Shown: in pieces, positions 40,550-53,163 of the stretch
Position numbering within the stretch: the first letter of the stretch is position 1
Layout: the number at the start of each line of letters is the position of its first letter
DNA from: Tyto alba
Lineage: Eukaryota > Chordata > Aves > Strigiformes > Tytonidae
Reading direction: 5' to 3'
Assembly: GCF_018691265.1 (NCBI RefSeq)
Contig: NW_024881322.1
Coordinates: 14,843,489 to 14,907,488, forward strand
Length of the DNA stretch: 64,000 nt
The notes under the pieces: model-generated
What the model saw: the letters and a program-made list of their open reading frames with translations, nothing else
Database searches by the model: none
Told to the model about the DNA's origin: nothing
Translations under genes and position numbers: made by a program

Positions 40550-43530
40550 GTCTACAAAGCCAATTCATCACAAACACAGCTGTCTAGTAAACCTTCCCCT
40601 TCCCACCTCTCTAGTAGGAGTTCTTTTTAATAGCACAATAAAAAACTCCAAAGCCTCACTGTTATACAGTAGGGATCAAAGAAGAGCCCAATCACTAAAT
40701 GAATCATTATTTAGCTAGGCAGCACAGCCAGGGAACTGAACTAGGTGTCAGAGGCTCTCTGCCACTCACCTACTGGTCTAACCTTTGGCAAGGCATTTGT
40801 CTTCCCTTGCGTTTCTTTCTTGCTAAAAACAAGAATAACAAAGCTCTGCCTGCCATGGCAGAGTACTTCTAAGAGGACTTTCAAGATCTACCTGTGAAAG
40901 TGCTATAAATATTATTGTGATCTGTGAAACAACTTCCTACTAGAACACGAAGGGGAATGTCAGGTGTCTTCAAAGAGGAAGCAGGAGAGATCTAACAACA
41001 CACAGCCTGCAACAACCCTTACTTGTACCCTGCCATGCACAAATCTCCCTGAGGAGAGATCTCACACAAGCTTTGCAAACCAGCACCTTTCCAAATTTCT
41101 CATATGCTTTCTCTCCCTTTTCCCCTCGCGCACCTCACGTAAGAGCATCCCTGGCTTTGGTCTGCTCCCACGTGTCTCAGGCTTTGCAGCCTCTCGCACT
41201 GACAGAAACGGCGAAGCTGGCACTGCTGCCAAGCTGCTCACCCCATGCTGACCAGAACATGCTTGTTTTCTCCGCACAGCCCTGGCCACATAAATATCAA
41301 AATCTGCCTCTACTCAGCCTCCAGCCACTGCATGAGTGAGTTCTTCAATGTTCCTTCTTGTGCTCCGACTGCCCTCCTTTGAGTTACTGAATATTCTCTA
41401 CAAAGAGTAACTTTCTATGCTGTCTCTGAAGGAATTAAAAAAGCTATACATTTTCAGTTGCGGTTATTTTTCTTCTGTTTTGCCTTCTAAGGACCAAGTC
41501 TGCTATGCAGGCAGCATCTTCATTTCCAACAGAGTATGACTTTGAGAGCTTAGAGGGGGAAGCTGCAGAGCTTATCCCCCATTTTCTTCTGTCCTCGGTT
41601 CACAAGCTTGTTTCACTTGGCTAGAAGTCATGAAAGTAAATAATTACGCTCTGTACTCAACTAGAAAGCAAGAATCCACATGTTCTGCCCCCGTTTCCCA
41701 AGGCCAGCAGAGTGGCATGAAACATTTGGGCAAAAGTCACAAAAATGATGACAGGTACCTACAGCGGTTCCACTGCCTCCTGCCACACAGATGTTGGTGC
41801 AGATATGAGCAAGGAGCCCCCACTTATCTCCACCTCCTTCCCCTCTCCACCATGGCAGGACAGGACCTCCATTACCATCTGATCCTACCACTGCTCAGAA
41901 CAGGGAAGAGATGAAGGTACTGTAAGGAGCTAACACAGCTTTCATCTCCTAAAAAGCATCTCTGGATCATCTGCAATTCAAGAGCACACGTGGCTGCTCA
42001 AGACTGGCATCCATCTATTCTCTTGGCTATTTTTTTCTCTTCCCCCAGCAGCCGACCAGTGAGACTTTTCTGGTGCTTTGGGGTCATTTTCTTTCACAGA
42101 GGGAAGACTAGCAGATGTAATTCCAGCGGCCCTAGAGCTGCAGGCCTTTCCCCCCCGTGCCTGCCTTCCCACACACGTGTGGCCAGGGCGCCCGCAAGGA
42201 TTCCAACAGCTCCAGTTACGCCCCAGTTGTGCCACCTCAGCTACCTGGTGGTACGCGTGGCTGGGAAAGTAAGGAAAGCCAGGAAAGACAGCAAGACTAA
42301 CAAATGTGTTTTGGGATGTTTTGTCAAGCACGCCTGACGGGGAAGCAAGCAGTCACCTGGAAATCAATATGGTACCTCAACAAACTTTTTTTTTTCCCTG
42401 AAGACAAGCTTAAGCCCAAATTGAAAACACAAACCTGACACATATGTCTTCTAGAGTCACCCTCCTTAATTTTGGCTGTGATTTTTATTTTCTCTCAGAA
42501 ATTGTACTGAAATATGAGAATTGCAGTCTACCTAAAAAATAAGACATCCAGGACAATGTAAAGACTTCTTTCCAGTGGCTGCTAATCCCGGTCAAAAAGC
42601 ATTCCGAAAATCAGCCAGCCTGACAGCACCTTCACATTAAAATACAAAGTGGTTTATATTATGGTGTACATGGCTCTCCCCAGCGTGTGGGTCAGTGACT
42701 TCCCTGCTCCTGCCCCCAAGGCCTGAGACAATACGTATCTATTCTGCAGCAAGGGGCTCTGCTTTCAGAACACCAGAAAGCTAATTTCTGTTGACTATCC
42801 AGCAACTCCATGTGCATATGAATGGCAAGAAAATGCTATAACAGTATACGGGCAAAAGCCTGAACCTTCATAGGTAAATAGGGGGATAAACATTCCTTCC
42901 TGAAAGCAAACATTCATGGCTTTTTCCCATTCAACCATGCTTGACCCTTTTGTAATTTCCCTAAAGCCTGAACCCACTGCACAATTAATTCCAGATCCCC
43001 ATTTTAAACCTAATCCCTCTCAAAACAGCAACCTGCCTGCAGGTGTGTCTCTTCTTTTTACATCATAAATATAAACCTTCACCAGTTGCATACCAAATTG
43101 GAGGAATTTTAGGAACAAGCTACTGGAATGAACTAGTTAAATGAAGAAAACTGTCTCTTTTAAAAGGAGTGTCAACAAATGGCAGTAAGTTGGAAAGGTA
43201 TTTAAAACAAAAAAATTATTTCAAGCAATTTGAAATTATAGAATTTCCGGTCCTTATGTATGCTGGTCATAAAACTGCCTCACAGTAGTAAAAATAATCA
43301 TATTAATATACTGGGGAGAAAAAAATCTTTTTGTTCATTTACTCACAGTGCCAACTAACTGCAACCAGCAGAGCAGCCCTCTGCTTGGAAGAGCAGGAAA
43401 CGTGACCCTTTCTGAACATACACTTCAATTTTCCAATTCCTCTCTGAAATACTTTTTTAAATCACTGCATTTATATTGCATACATTAGTTTTGAAGACCA
43501 GATCATGCAAATTTTTATTCATAGGAATAG

Positions 43531-43592
43531 GCTCACTGACTTCAACAATACTACTTGCTTCAGTCTAAGTGCCTGGGCAGGGATCAGCACCT
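43531..43592. repeat. Degenerate ancient amniote dispersed repeat (tentative)
   Basis: GCTCACTGACTTCAACAATA, then CTTGCTTCAGTCTAAGTGCC and GGGATCAGCACCTA. The order recalls the CACTGACTTCAATGG ... AAGTG ... GGATCAGGGCC pattern of old sauropsid repeats. Family not assigned. Confidence 0.35.
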
Positions 43593-43739
43593 AGAATTCT
43601 CAATTTGCATGTTAGACTGGTTTATGTTTCTTGCGAACCTAAACCTTCTTCTGCCTTTATTTGTTATATTTTTGAAGGGGGTATCTTTTAATGTGTTGGG
43701 TAGATTTACAAAAAAAAAAAAAATCCTTTCCCTGTTTTA

Positions 43740-44160
43740 TACAATGCTGCTGTAGTTGTATTCAATTCATTAACAAGTGGTTTGCATCCGCTGAGAAGAG
43801 CTGTCTGAAATAGCAGTGTCACAGCATTCATCATCATTACATCAGCAGTAGGGAAGTTCATACTGATTGCTATCAGCGACCAGAGTGCCCCAATCAGCGT
43901 GCAAGCAAACATAGCATGTTTAATTTTTCAGAAATGACTCTGGGTAGTTGGGGTGTTCATAGGTACGACTTTGATCCACACTACTGGAAGCACGTCTTTG
44001 GGGATACAATACATCTTGAGCAGCACAACTGTATGAAAGTGAAAAACACAAGGGGAGGCATGAAGAACAATCAGGAAATTACAGTCTCTCTCAACCATAA
44101 AGGACCCTTTATCAATTTTATCAAAACCGGTTACACCGTGCCTTGGGATTATTTTAGGGG
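43740..44160. promoter_or_regulatory. Candidate regulatory element in GLI3 intron 1
   Basis: About 420 bp of unbroken complex sequence between two A runs (43711-43723 and 44161-44173). It contains TTTATCAATTTTATCAAAACCGG-like motif clusters near 44107-44130 and few simple repeats. It holds open frames in both strands (122 and 94 codons) with no recognisable domain. Conserved non-coding DNA is one explanation; chance is another. Confidence 0.25.
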
Positions 44161-45788
44161 AAAAAAAAAAAAATCTGTCTTGTTCAGATACCTTCAAACA
44201 CAAAATGTACATGAGACAATCTTACGGTATTATATGAGAGCTATTTCACACCGATTTATACAGGCTTGGTTCAGGTACATTTAACTTCCAAAACCCACCT
44301 AGATTTCAGCATTGCTTTCCATCAAACCTGCTGGCAAAGCTGCACTGACAAAGTTACCCCAGACAGTACCTGCTGAAAAATACACAAGTGCTCAGCCATT
44401 TTAAGAAATATCTTCCAGTTAAAACATTAACCTCTTGGTACATCTCACCATTTTTATAATGCCTACAGGAACTAATGTAATTACATTTTAAAAATAGTTT
44501 TATCTTTTCTCTGTTCTTGTAAGCTAAACCAGAATTCTGCAACCCCCCATTAACTACTCCTGGGCAAATCTTGTTTGGATTCTTCCTTGTTGAGGTAACT
44601 GGTCACAATAAGACTAAGACTGATATAAACAGCACAAATAGTATCCACCATATATAAAGACACAACAAAACATTAATAAGTTGGGGAAAAAAGGTATGTG
44701 ACACTTTGCAGTACTTATCTCCATTTAAATTTCAAGCCTGATCTATAAATGCACTAGTTGCTGCTTATTTCTCCTAAATCTGTTTTGAAATGCAAAGTAA
44801 AATTAGAGGGAAAAAAAAAAAAAAGAAAAAACAACTAAAAAAAAAAAAGCCCTGACAGAATCAGATAGGCAGATTTGTTGCTTGAGATTTAAAAATACGC
44901 CAAGTTATAGGGCATCACATTTATTAATACAATCTTTCCCAACTCATTACTATCATCTGCTGTCTTTTCCTGAGTTACGCTCCTTTGATTTCTTCCCCCC
45001 CATAAAGACTGAAAAACAACTAGACCTAAAGCCTGGTTAATGATGATCTGATCTGTTCCTGATAGGTTAAATAGCTTGTGGCAACAATAATGCTGGATCA
45101 CAAACACAAAGGCAATCAGCTAGGCAAAGCAGTGCTATTAGCATCCTCATGATTAAGATCCTAAGTGAGAAACTCTTCTATGGCATACACTGAACTACTG
45201 ATCAAGTGTCATAATTGCACGACTCCAGAGGAATTATGTTTGCTTCTATCTTTCTGCTACTAATAAACTAAATTATCAAAAGTTCTGAAAATATTTGAAA
45301 CATACAAATACAGTAGGACAAATACGTGGCACTTTCTACTGAGGCAGCGCCTCAGTTGCTTTTAATACACATCACCCACATACTCTTACAAGTAGATTAT
45401 CTCTACTTTTGTTACGGGATTTAGAAAGCTGTTAAGTATAACCCCAATTAAATGTTTTTACTATTACTTCAACAGATTAAACTCTGTATCTAAATAAAAC
45501 AGCTTTTCAGCAGGAAAGAAGCAATTCATAGTTTCTTACCCAGTAAACAGAATTTAATGGATAAAAACACTGAAGGATTTGGGTCAAACTGTCCATATCC
45601 AACCAGTCCATCCCTCACAGAAGTTGTTATTTGAGGGCATGCAAGACAAAGCTGAGGGATACAGAGCCAGAACTTACAAAAGGTCCTAGGGGCCTTACAT
45701 TTCAGATATAATGTATCCTCTGAGGTGAAAATTCATTATCCATTCATCATCCAAGAGTCTTTAGAGTAAGTGACTGAACTTTAAAATG

Positions 45789-45817
<29 letters not shown>
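45789..45817. repeat. Poly-A tract (29 A)
   Basis: A pure run of A in intron 1 with no recognisable element attached. Confidence 0.95.
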
Positions 45818-45820
<3 letters not shown>

Positions 45821-47848
45821 AACCCCACAACCAAAGCCAAATAAATAAACCAGGTCATTAACTCTGCATCTAAGCATCTGTTATTTTAATTACATGGTCT
45901 TGGGTTTCTTTATTCCTCATTTTGACTTTCTTACAAACTATCTAAATACAGACAATGGAAGGAGTAAAGGTTACTTCTTTAAAAATAGAAAGTGCCACAT
46001 ATTTTCCAGGTATCGAAATCTGTAAATATATTTGGGGAGTGGGGTGAGTTTAAAAACAGTAATGCACTTACCCTTCAGCAACCCGAACTCCTGCCAGTTA
46101 AACTGCCTAATACTGCTAGAAAATTCAGAGTAACCTGTGTTACTGCCTGTTCTGCAATCCTACATGTCCTTGTGCTTCAAACTCTGCAGCAGCAAAAACT
46201 CTAGTAATTATGTCAAAGTAAGATTAGCCGTAGAAGAATTAGCACAGGGAGGGGACTTTACTGCTTGTAGCAATAGGTTAAAATGAGTGGTGACACTTCA
46301 AACTTCCCCACCAAGCCTATGCTCAAGTTTTTGCCCCTTTCTTCAGCAGCACTAAATCCAAAACAAACTTAAATAACAGCACAGTGACTTCCTTCTGTAA
46401 AACATTTGTTTTATGAAACCTGATTTGGAGCATTCTATACATGCTCAAGATTTGAAAGGACAGAAATTTATGTAGAGAGGGGGACAACCAGCAGGACTTG
46501 ATGTGTTGATAACACACCCGTTGACTTCCTCTGCTGACACATTAGCACTAGGAACAACTATGGTGACAATACAGGGTGTCTTCTTCTTTCCCTTCTTGCC
46601 AGTTCGTTGAGGAACAGCTTGGTAAAGCAAATTACAAACATCTGCAATGGGTGTGCTTTGCATCACGATTTATTTAGTTCATCAAATAAGAAGTTACTAC
46701 AACTGTCACAGAAAAAAATGCAGAAATATTCTAATTTTGAGCACTAGAGCTAAACGTGAATTCCAATGGCATGACCACTTTTCTTCACTCTTTTTGCTTT
46801 ATCTCATCAATCCCAAGAGATGAAAGTTTCCTTAGAATCAAAACTAGATCTATATATCAATGTCAATCCATACAGGAACTGAGCTCAAGGAAGAATACAT
46901 TTAACATACATCTATTGCAAAGATGTGCCTTCTGTTTCCAACTTATGATATGCAAATGAAGGAAGAAAAGACTGTATTCCACATTTTACAATTAGCATTT
47001 TAAAACAAGATTAAAGGAATCAAGTAGAACGTTTTTGAAAGTGCCACGTTTTGATCACCAGTCCTGTTCCTGGAAGCCTGTTTATCTCCTCAGCATACTC
47101 CCAGGTTAAGGGATGCCTTCATCCAGAATTTCATGTTCTAACCCAACACAGATGTTTTAACACGTAAAAGAGCTAGGAAAGCTCCATATATCCAGGAAGA
47201 ACTTCAAGTGTGAAAGGTACTTTATAAAACTTTATCTTCAGCTTTTACCGTTTACTTTAGGTTTTACACCTGTCTCATAGTAGCAGTAAAACTGCATCAT
47301 GACTCCTTCATGTTTTTGTAACTTGACAAAAATACAACAGCACAACTCTGAACTGCTGCAGTATAAATTACTTTGCAATCCACTACCCCCGTTCGAATGG
47401 TGTAATCATAGAATTATACAGCTGTCATTTTCTCAGAAAAAACATCCATAGTGAATTGAAGAGCCAAGCAAAACCACACCAAACCACATGTCCTGTTAGT
47501 TTAGAATCTGTAGTGCTAGGATTTCACTTTAATATACGCGGTTCAGAACAACAGACGTTGTACTGAAGTGACACTAACTTGATCTCTGTTTCTGACTATT
47601 CAGTTTCAGGTATTCATACTTGTTATCTAATGAAGGCTTCATTCTCTGGGCAGCTGGATGAAGTATTCTTTACACGCAGTTGATTTTCTTGACATTAGCA
47701 GATTTGTATGTAAAGAAAACAGAGTATCATACAAAGCAGCAAACACAGTTGGGGGAGGTTCAGTTCCAAACCACCAAAAGGTTAGTTGGGTCCTTAAACC
47801 CAGACCTAAGTATCAGATACCAAAAAAACACAGCAGCATTTTGAGCAT

Positions 47849-47851
<3 letters not shown>

Positions 47852-47888
<37 letters not shown>
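47852..47888. repeat. Poly-A tract (37 A)
   Basis: The longest pure A run seen in the window, in intron 1. The flanking sequence does not look like a SINE or a processed pseudogene. As the gene reads on the minus strand, this is a T run in the transcript. Confidence 0.95.
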
Positions 47889-47890
<2 letters not shown>

Positions 47891-48999
47891 TTGTCTTGGT
47901 AATCAGTGCAAAAAATAACTTGGCTTTAGAGTGGAAACTTCAGCTAAGAAAATTATTCAATCAGATCTCCTGGTAGTGGATTCTGATATTATCAGTTCTG
48001 ACACCCAGCAACTATTTAGAGACAAACGCATTCTATCCCAATTAGTTCATCCCTTATTGTAATCTAAATAATCTTGCAGGCATTTTTAAGATCAATGTAT
48101 TGTCTCGTTTCTTGTTTTGTTCTTAAAAAGAGAGAGAAACCAACTCTTCAGATCAGCAGCCAATTTAATACACTTTCAAGGTAATATGTGCAGCCTATAC
48201 CACAACAAAACCACAGTATGATGCCAGCACAGTCTTTAAGAAAGTTTTCCCCTAAATCTCTGCAGAAAGCAGCCTTAAAAGAAAGCAAGGATTAGAGTGA
48301 GCTGGAAGGTAGGGAGGGGACTTACCTCAAACCCAGCCAAGCGGAAATCAGAGCAGTAATTCTACAAGTCGGCAGAGTACACTTTTAGAGCTATAATGGT
48401 GTGAAGAAGTGCTGGGCAGCATTGCCTGAAGGCAGCACTAATACACTGATGACTAATGACTGGGCCATGCAGACAATGAATTTGGGGGTTGAAAACTAAC
48501 AGAAACCGTGCAGTACCTTGACAAATGGGCTTTCGAAATTTCATTCATTGAATAACCTTTACGCACAAAATTGGCTCAAGTTCTCTCGGGAATAACATGA
48601 CACGTTGTTGGACAATAAGTATTTTCCTTTTTAATTAAAACTATTACACCAAATACATAAACATGATTACAGTGAATAAAACATAAGCGTTAACTATTTA
48701 GCAGCTAGAAAAGAAGACGGGAGTCTGAGGTGCAACACCATTCGTTCAGAAGGGTCAACAAATCCCAGGGTTAACTACCTGATTCACTGAAATTCACCCT
48801 TGGCAGAATACATTTTCCCTTCTTTGACACTTAAAGGAGAATGAGAACTTCAAAGGTATGTTTAATGAGCTGCTACAAATACAATTGGTTAAAAGAGGCT
48901 CAGAAATTATGTACTAAAAGCTGCATTGTGCTTAGAATTACAACTGAAAAAGTCTCCTTTTAAAGAGCCCAGTCAAAGTCAAGCCCCCATAAAACAAAT

Positions 49000-49710
49000 C
49001 AAGCCTCGTATAAACTTTGTAACCTTGTGTACTGACAAACACATTAAAACAACAGAATCCCTCTTTAAATGACCGCTTTCTTTCAGTGCAACTGGACTTC
49101 CAATTTGAAAATAACAATTTTGCCCATTTTTACAGACAGAATGAAATGGCTAAAGTGTCTCTAAATTAACAAGTACCACTTGCCATAGACAGCATCGCCT
49201 TTAGCAGCTCCTAAAAACTTCAGAAAAGGATCTTAAAACAGGAAGCTTAGTGAGCTCATAAAACTGTTGTTGGAGCCAGGAACACATAGCATATTTAATC
49301 TGCAAACTGTGAGAGTCTACAATGATTTCAGCAAGATCTGAGGCATGCCCTCAAGGTTTGCTGGGATCTGGGATTAGGGAGTTGATAAGAACCCTCTACT
49401 GCCCATGGACATGTTTTTCTTCTGCAGTTAAACACAAATGCATAGAGACGTTTGACTGCTGCTTGGCGTTACTGCTCAAGTTATATAAAAGCTTTGCAGC
49501 TCCTTTTGCTGTCAATATATCAAAGTTTAAAAAAAATCATCAAAGTGTGAAATTTCATTTAAAGTCTTTGCCAGTCTACAGCTCTATTTCACAGACCTAT
49601 CAAATAAAAGTAAAGATGAAAAATGCACTGAAAGAACTTGAAAAGTTTGCAGCAGAACCCGTGCCCTATTTTTGTTTATTCTGTCTCATTTTATTTGATT
49701 TTAAAGTATA
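49000..49710. promoter_or_regulatory. Candidate regulatory element in GLI3 intron 1
   Basis: A block of complex sequence with few simple repeats. It carries two TCF/LEF-type ATCAAAG motifs in the same orientation, at 49519-49525 and 49539-49545, exactly 20 bp apart. An open frame of 129 codons covers part of it but shows no domain. No family assignment is possible; the regulatory call is tentative. Confidence 0.3.
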
Positions 49711-51980
49711 ACAAATCAATTCCCTTATAAAAATGACAAAGTCTAAAGGGAGGATGTCTATAAAACCTATGGTTAAAAGACAACTTGAAATCATTATTAC
49801 AGCTGAACCTTTTGTTGAATAAAAAGCTTCCTCTGTAGCCATTTTAGCATTTTAATTGCCTAACTGCAAGTTGGCAGAAAATTTCTTGAATCTTCCAAAA
49901 CAATCAGAATGACTACAGAATATGAGTGCCAGAAAAACTAAAGCCTTCTTCAAAGTATTCTTTAGCTAGGGATTTACAACAATTGCATAAAGAAGAAAAG
50001 TCTGACTTTTAAGATAATCTACTATAGTCTAAAAGCATTAACATTCCATTACTAAGGTTTTCCTGAGGATTTCATGACTCATTGATTCACTTTTCCTTCA
50101 AGTCTGCTTTTTCTTTCTACATTACTGTCTCCATATAGTTGAGTGCATGCAACACTGATCATTAAACTGCTTCCTTCCATAACTCCAAATAAATCCTGCT
50201 TTAATAACCATCAGATTCCTTATTTATCAGGCAAAGATGACTAACTTTTCACTAATACTCTGTAACACAAAAAAATGCCATTCCTTCCCTGAATACACAG
50301 GATGAAATTCAAACACACAACAGAGTGCAGGTAATGGAACAGCTTTCCCAAAAATGAGGCAGTAAGCGTAACCAAAACTTTTATGGATCAGTATCAAATG
50401 CACACATTTATCTTGTTACAAAATTATGTAATCTGTGAGATGAACAAATTAGAATGATATCTCAATACTTGAGTATTTTGGTTTCTCTAACACCGGTTCC
50501 AAAATAAACAGAAATTATTTATAACCATCGATACTTTAATTTCTCAGTTACAAAATGGTTTTGTGTTTTAAAAATGCACAACGTATCTCTCACAACTGGA
50601 GATTACTTATAGCAGTAAACGCTGCCTTGGCCACTGCACGCCTTCTCAAGCCAAAACCATTACTCCACTTAAGCAGGAAAATGCAGGTGATGTCTTTGTT
50701 TTGTGGTACTTCTGCAGAAATGCTTTGGAAAACAGCATGTCCTACTGAAAACCATGTGCAATTATCGGAATGCGAAAGTGCGTTCATTCAGGCACCTTAA
50801 GCCATAGTTTTACTTCCACTGCTGCTTAAAAGAATATACATACACTGAGGGAGTCCTTTGCTTACTCATTACTCTTACTCATTCAAAAATCACATAATCC
50901 TGCTTTTAAAGAAATAATCCTCTCCCTTAAAATAGCCTCCTCTCATAGTTACTATTATTTATGGTTTCAGAATTGGGCTATACACCAAGCTGAAAGTATT
51001 TACATACTAGCTAGTTAAACCCAAACATTCATTATATAAACAAACTCTCAGGAGGCTGCCTGCAGTTTACACTGCTAAACTCATTCACCATTACTTTTAA
51101 CATATATTTCCTCGAGTGAAACACAATGGTGTGGACATGGCAATTTTTACATCTTAAGGTTACTTTACTTTTAAAACACTGCATTTGTCTTCCTTCAAAA
51201 TAATCATGACACATGTAATTAAGAAACTGTCAGACCATTATTAATTTTTAATAAAGAACCTAAATGAAATAATTATAGGAATCAATCAGTGAGGCACCTT
51301 CCAAATTACAATGCAATTGCACAAATATTCAAACTACTTAAGGCCAGTTCTTGCAGATTTCAATTGGTAATCTCGCTGAACACCGTACCAAAACCAATTT
51401 TCTAACAGAGGGAAACTTCAGTGATTTCTCACTATTCCACCAACTTTTAAACGCTTCCAAAACAGATACCTACACCACGCACAGAGAGAGGGGCAGCCGT
51501 GCCCTCTTGAAAACGTTTGTTGATTTAATCAGCCACATATCTCAAGGCCTCTGAAAAATTTTGCCTGTAAGTTTTTCTGTAGCACACACAAAAGAAATGA
51601 AGTCTGCACACCGAAGCTTAAAAAAAAATCACGTTTATTAGGGCTTGAAAAATCAAGCGGGAAGTAGCAGGGGCGCGACGGCGGTGAGTATTTTGCTGTG
51701 GGTTGCTACCTAATACTGCTTTAGTGAAGTAGCCTCTAAAACGTGACACTGTATATCAAACGGACGGCTATCCGTACCTTGGACTAAAAGGCTCTTTGAG
51801 ATCCGTACAGTCCATCATTTCAAACTGAAGTGGCAGCTGGAAAATGCGGAACAGCTGGCAAGGAGCTGAGAGAAAATGTTTTACATAAATATATCTACGT
51901 ACGAACTGGCAGAAGGCCACGGACACCGTACCCACGGGGCCGGTTCAAAACTACACACCAGAGGGTTAAAAAAGAAAAAT

Positions 51981-51997
51981 GGGGGGGGGGGGGGGGG
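51981..51997. repeat. Poly-G tract (17 G)
   Basis: A pure G run near the left edge of the CpG island. Confidence 0.9.
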
Positions 51998-52212
51998 TGT
52001 AAGGGGAAGAGGGGGGTATTTCCTTTTACCTTTTCACGTGGTGCGAGGATTTGGGAGCGGGCAGCGGCGGGCATCCCGCCCGCAGGCGCCGTGTCCGCAC
52101 CCCGACTTCCCGGGCTCATTAACACCGCGGAGGATCCTTTTCTCCTCAGCCCTTCCCCAAGTTCCGCGGTGCCGGCCCGCGGGAGCTTCCCCGTGCTCAC
52201 ACACCCCCCACG

Positions 52213-52232
52213 CCCCCCCCCCCCCCCCCCCC
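52213..52232. repeat. Poly-C tract (20 C)
   Basis: A pure C run in the CpG island. With the 17-G run at 51981-51997 it shows the strong homopolymer bias of this block. Confidence 0.9.
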
Positions 52233-52984
52233 ACGCCTCCCACGCCAAAAAGGCGGCACGCACACCCACGGCCGGCCGGGACCTCGCTTTTCCCCCCTCA
52301 GGGAAGCGCCGGCGGGGAACAACGGCCGCCCCTCCGCCCCGCCAGATGGGACAGCGGCTTCTTCTTCACCCCCTCCCCCGAAGTTTGCGGCCGGCCTCCC
52401 GCCTCACGGGCGTGAAAATGCCCGGGAGTTGCGGGGGGGGGGGAGGAAGGGAGTTGAAAGGAGTCGAGGGAGGGGGGGAAATAATAAAAAAAAAAAAAAG
52501 AAAAAGGCAGCTGCAAACCGGCAGCTCCGCCGCGGGACGTGAGCGGCCCGGAGCGGGGAATGCCCCCGCCTCTCCCCGCACCCTCCGCTCCCGCGCTCCC
52601 CGACAGCCATTTTGGGGGTTAGAGACCTCGCTCCCCCCTTTCCCCCCCCCCCTCCTCCCGCCTCCAAGTTAGGGAAGGGGGCCGGGAGCGGGGGAAAGAG
52701 CGCTGGGTAGAGGAGAAGAAAAGTGGCCCGGGGAACAAAGAACTTCTCGCCCAAGTGGGGTACGTACCTGCCGCCGCTGCCGCCGAGCCCCCCCCGCGCT
52801 GCCCATGGGCGAGGGCCGGGGCCGCCGCGGCTCGCCCCCGCGGCTAGCGGGGCCGGCCGGCGGGCATCCTCCGGGGCGGGGGACGGGGCACAGACGGGAC
52901 AGGGGCGGCCGAGGGGGGCCGGCGGTGGTTGCTTTATCCCTGCCCGCCTCCCGCGGGGAGCAGCCCGCGCCTCTGCCGGGGTGT

Positions 52985-53004
52985 GGGTGGGTGGGTGGGT
53001 GGGT
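52985..53004 (+). repeat. (GGGT)5, G-quadruplex-type motif
   Basis: Five perfect GGGT units on the plus strand, continuing into GT and G runs to about 53047. Four or more G3 runs with single-base loops match the standard quadruplex pattern. It is on the template strand for GLI3, inside the candidate first exon. Confidence 0.9.
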
Positions 53005-53140
53005 GTGTGTGTGCGGGGGGGGTGTATGTGTATGTGTGTGTGTGCGCGGATCCGACATCAGTTTCAGTGATCTTGTAATCTGATCCCTTCTGACTCACTC
53101 GCACTGACTGACATTTCTGATTTAGTTCAACAAAAAGAGC

Positions 53141-53163
53141 GGGGGGGGGGGGGGGGGGGGGGG
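53141..53163. repeat. Poly-G tract (23 G)
   Basis: A pure G run on the plus strand in the CpG island, with a long A run at about 53207-53227. Runs like this are prone to sequencing error, so the length is uncertain. Confidence 0.9.

Larger units (their letters stand above)
39327..52767 (-). other. GLI3: GLI3 intron 1
   Basis: This lies between the candidate exon 1 donor (GTACGTA at 52767) and the exon 2 acceptor (TTTCATTCAG ending at 39327). It is about 13.4 kb, or about 14 kb if the alternative donor at 53366 is used. Composition is AT-rich with long A runs (40.5, 45.8 and 47.85 kb). I see no coding exon, RNA gene or full-length mobile element. Two complex-sequence blocks (43.74-44.16 and 49.0-49.7 kb) are listed separately as possible regulatory elements. 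Confidence 0.75.

Noticed and set aside
47400..47425. AATCATAGAATTATA resembling the CR1 3' end repeat
   Set aside because: Only a partial match in one copy, with no recognisable CR1 sequence upstream.
49322..49711. 129-codon plus-strand frame in intron 1
   Set aside because: No domain or splice signals recognised; the region is kept as a possible regulatory element instead.
51830..52672. 280-codon frame on the plus strand in the CpG island
   Set aside because: Its residues are set by GC composition and homopolymers (Pro, Arg, Gly runs). No domain is visible, and it is antisense to the GLI3 promoter.
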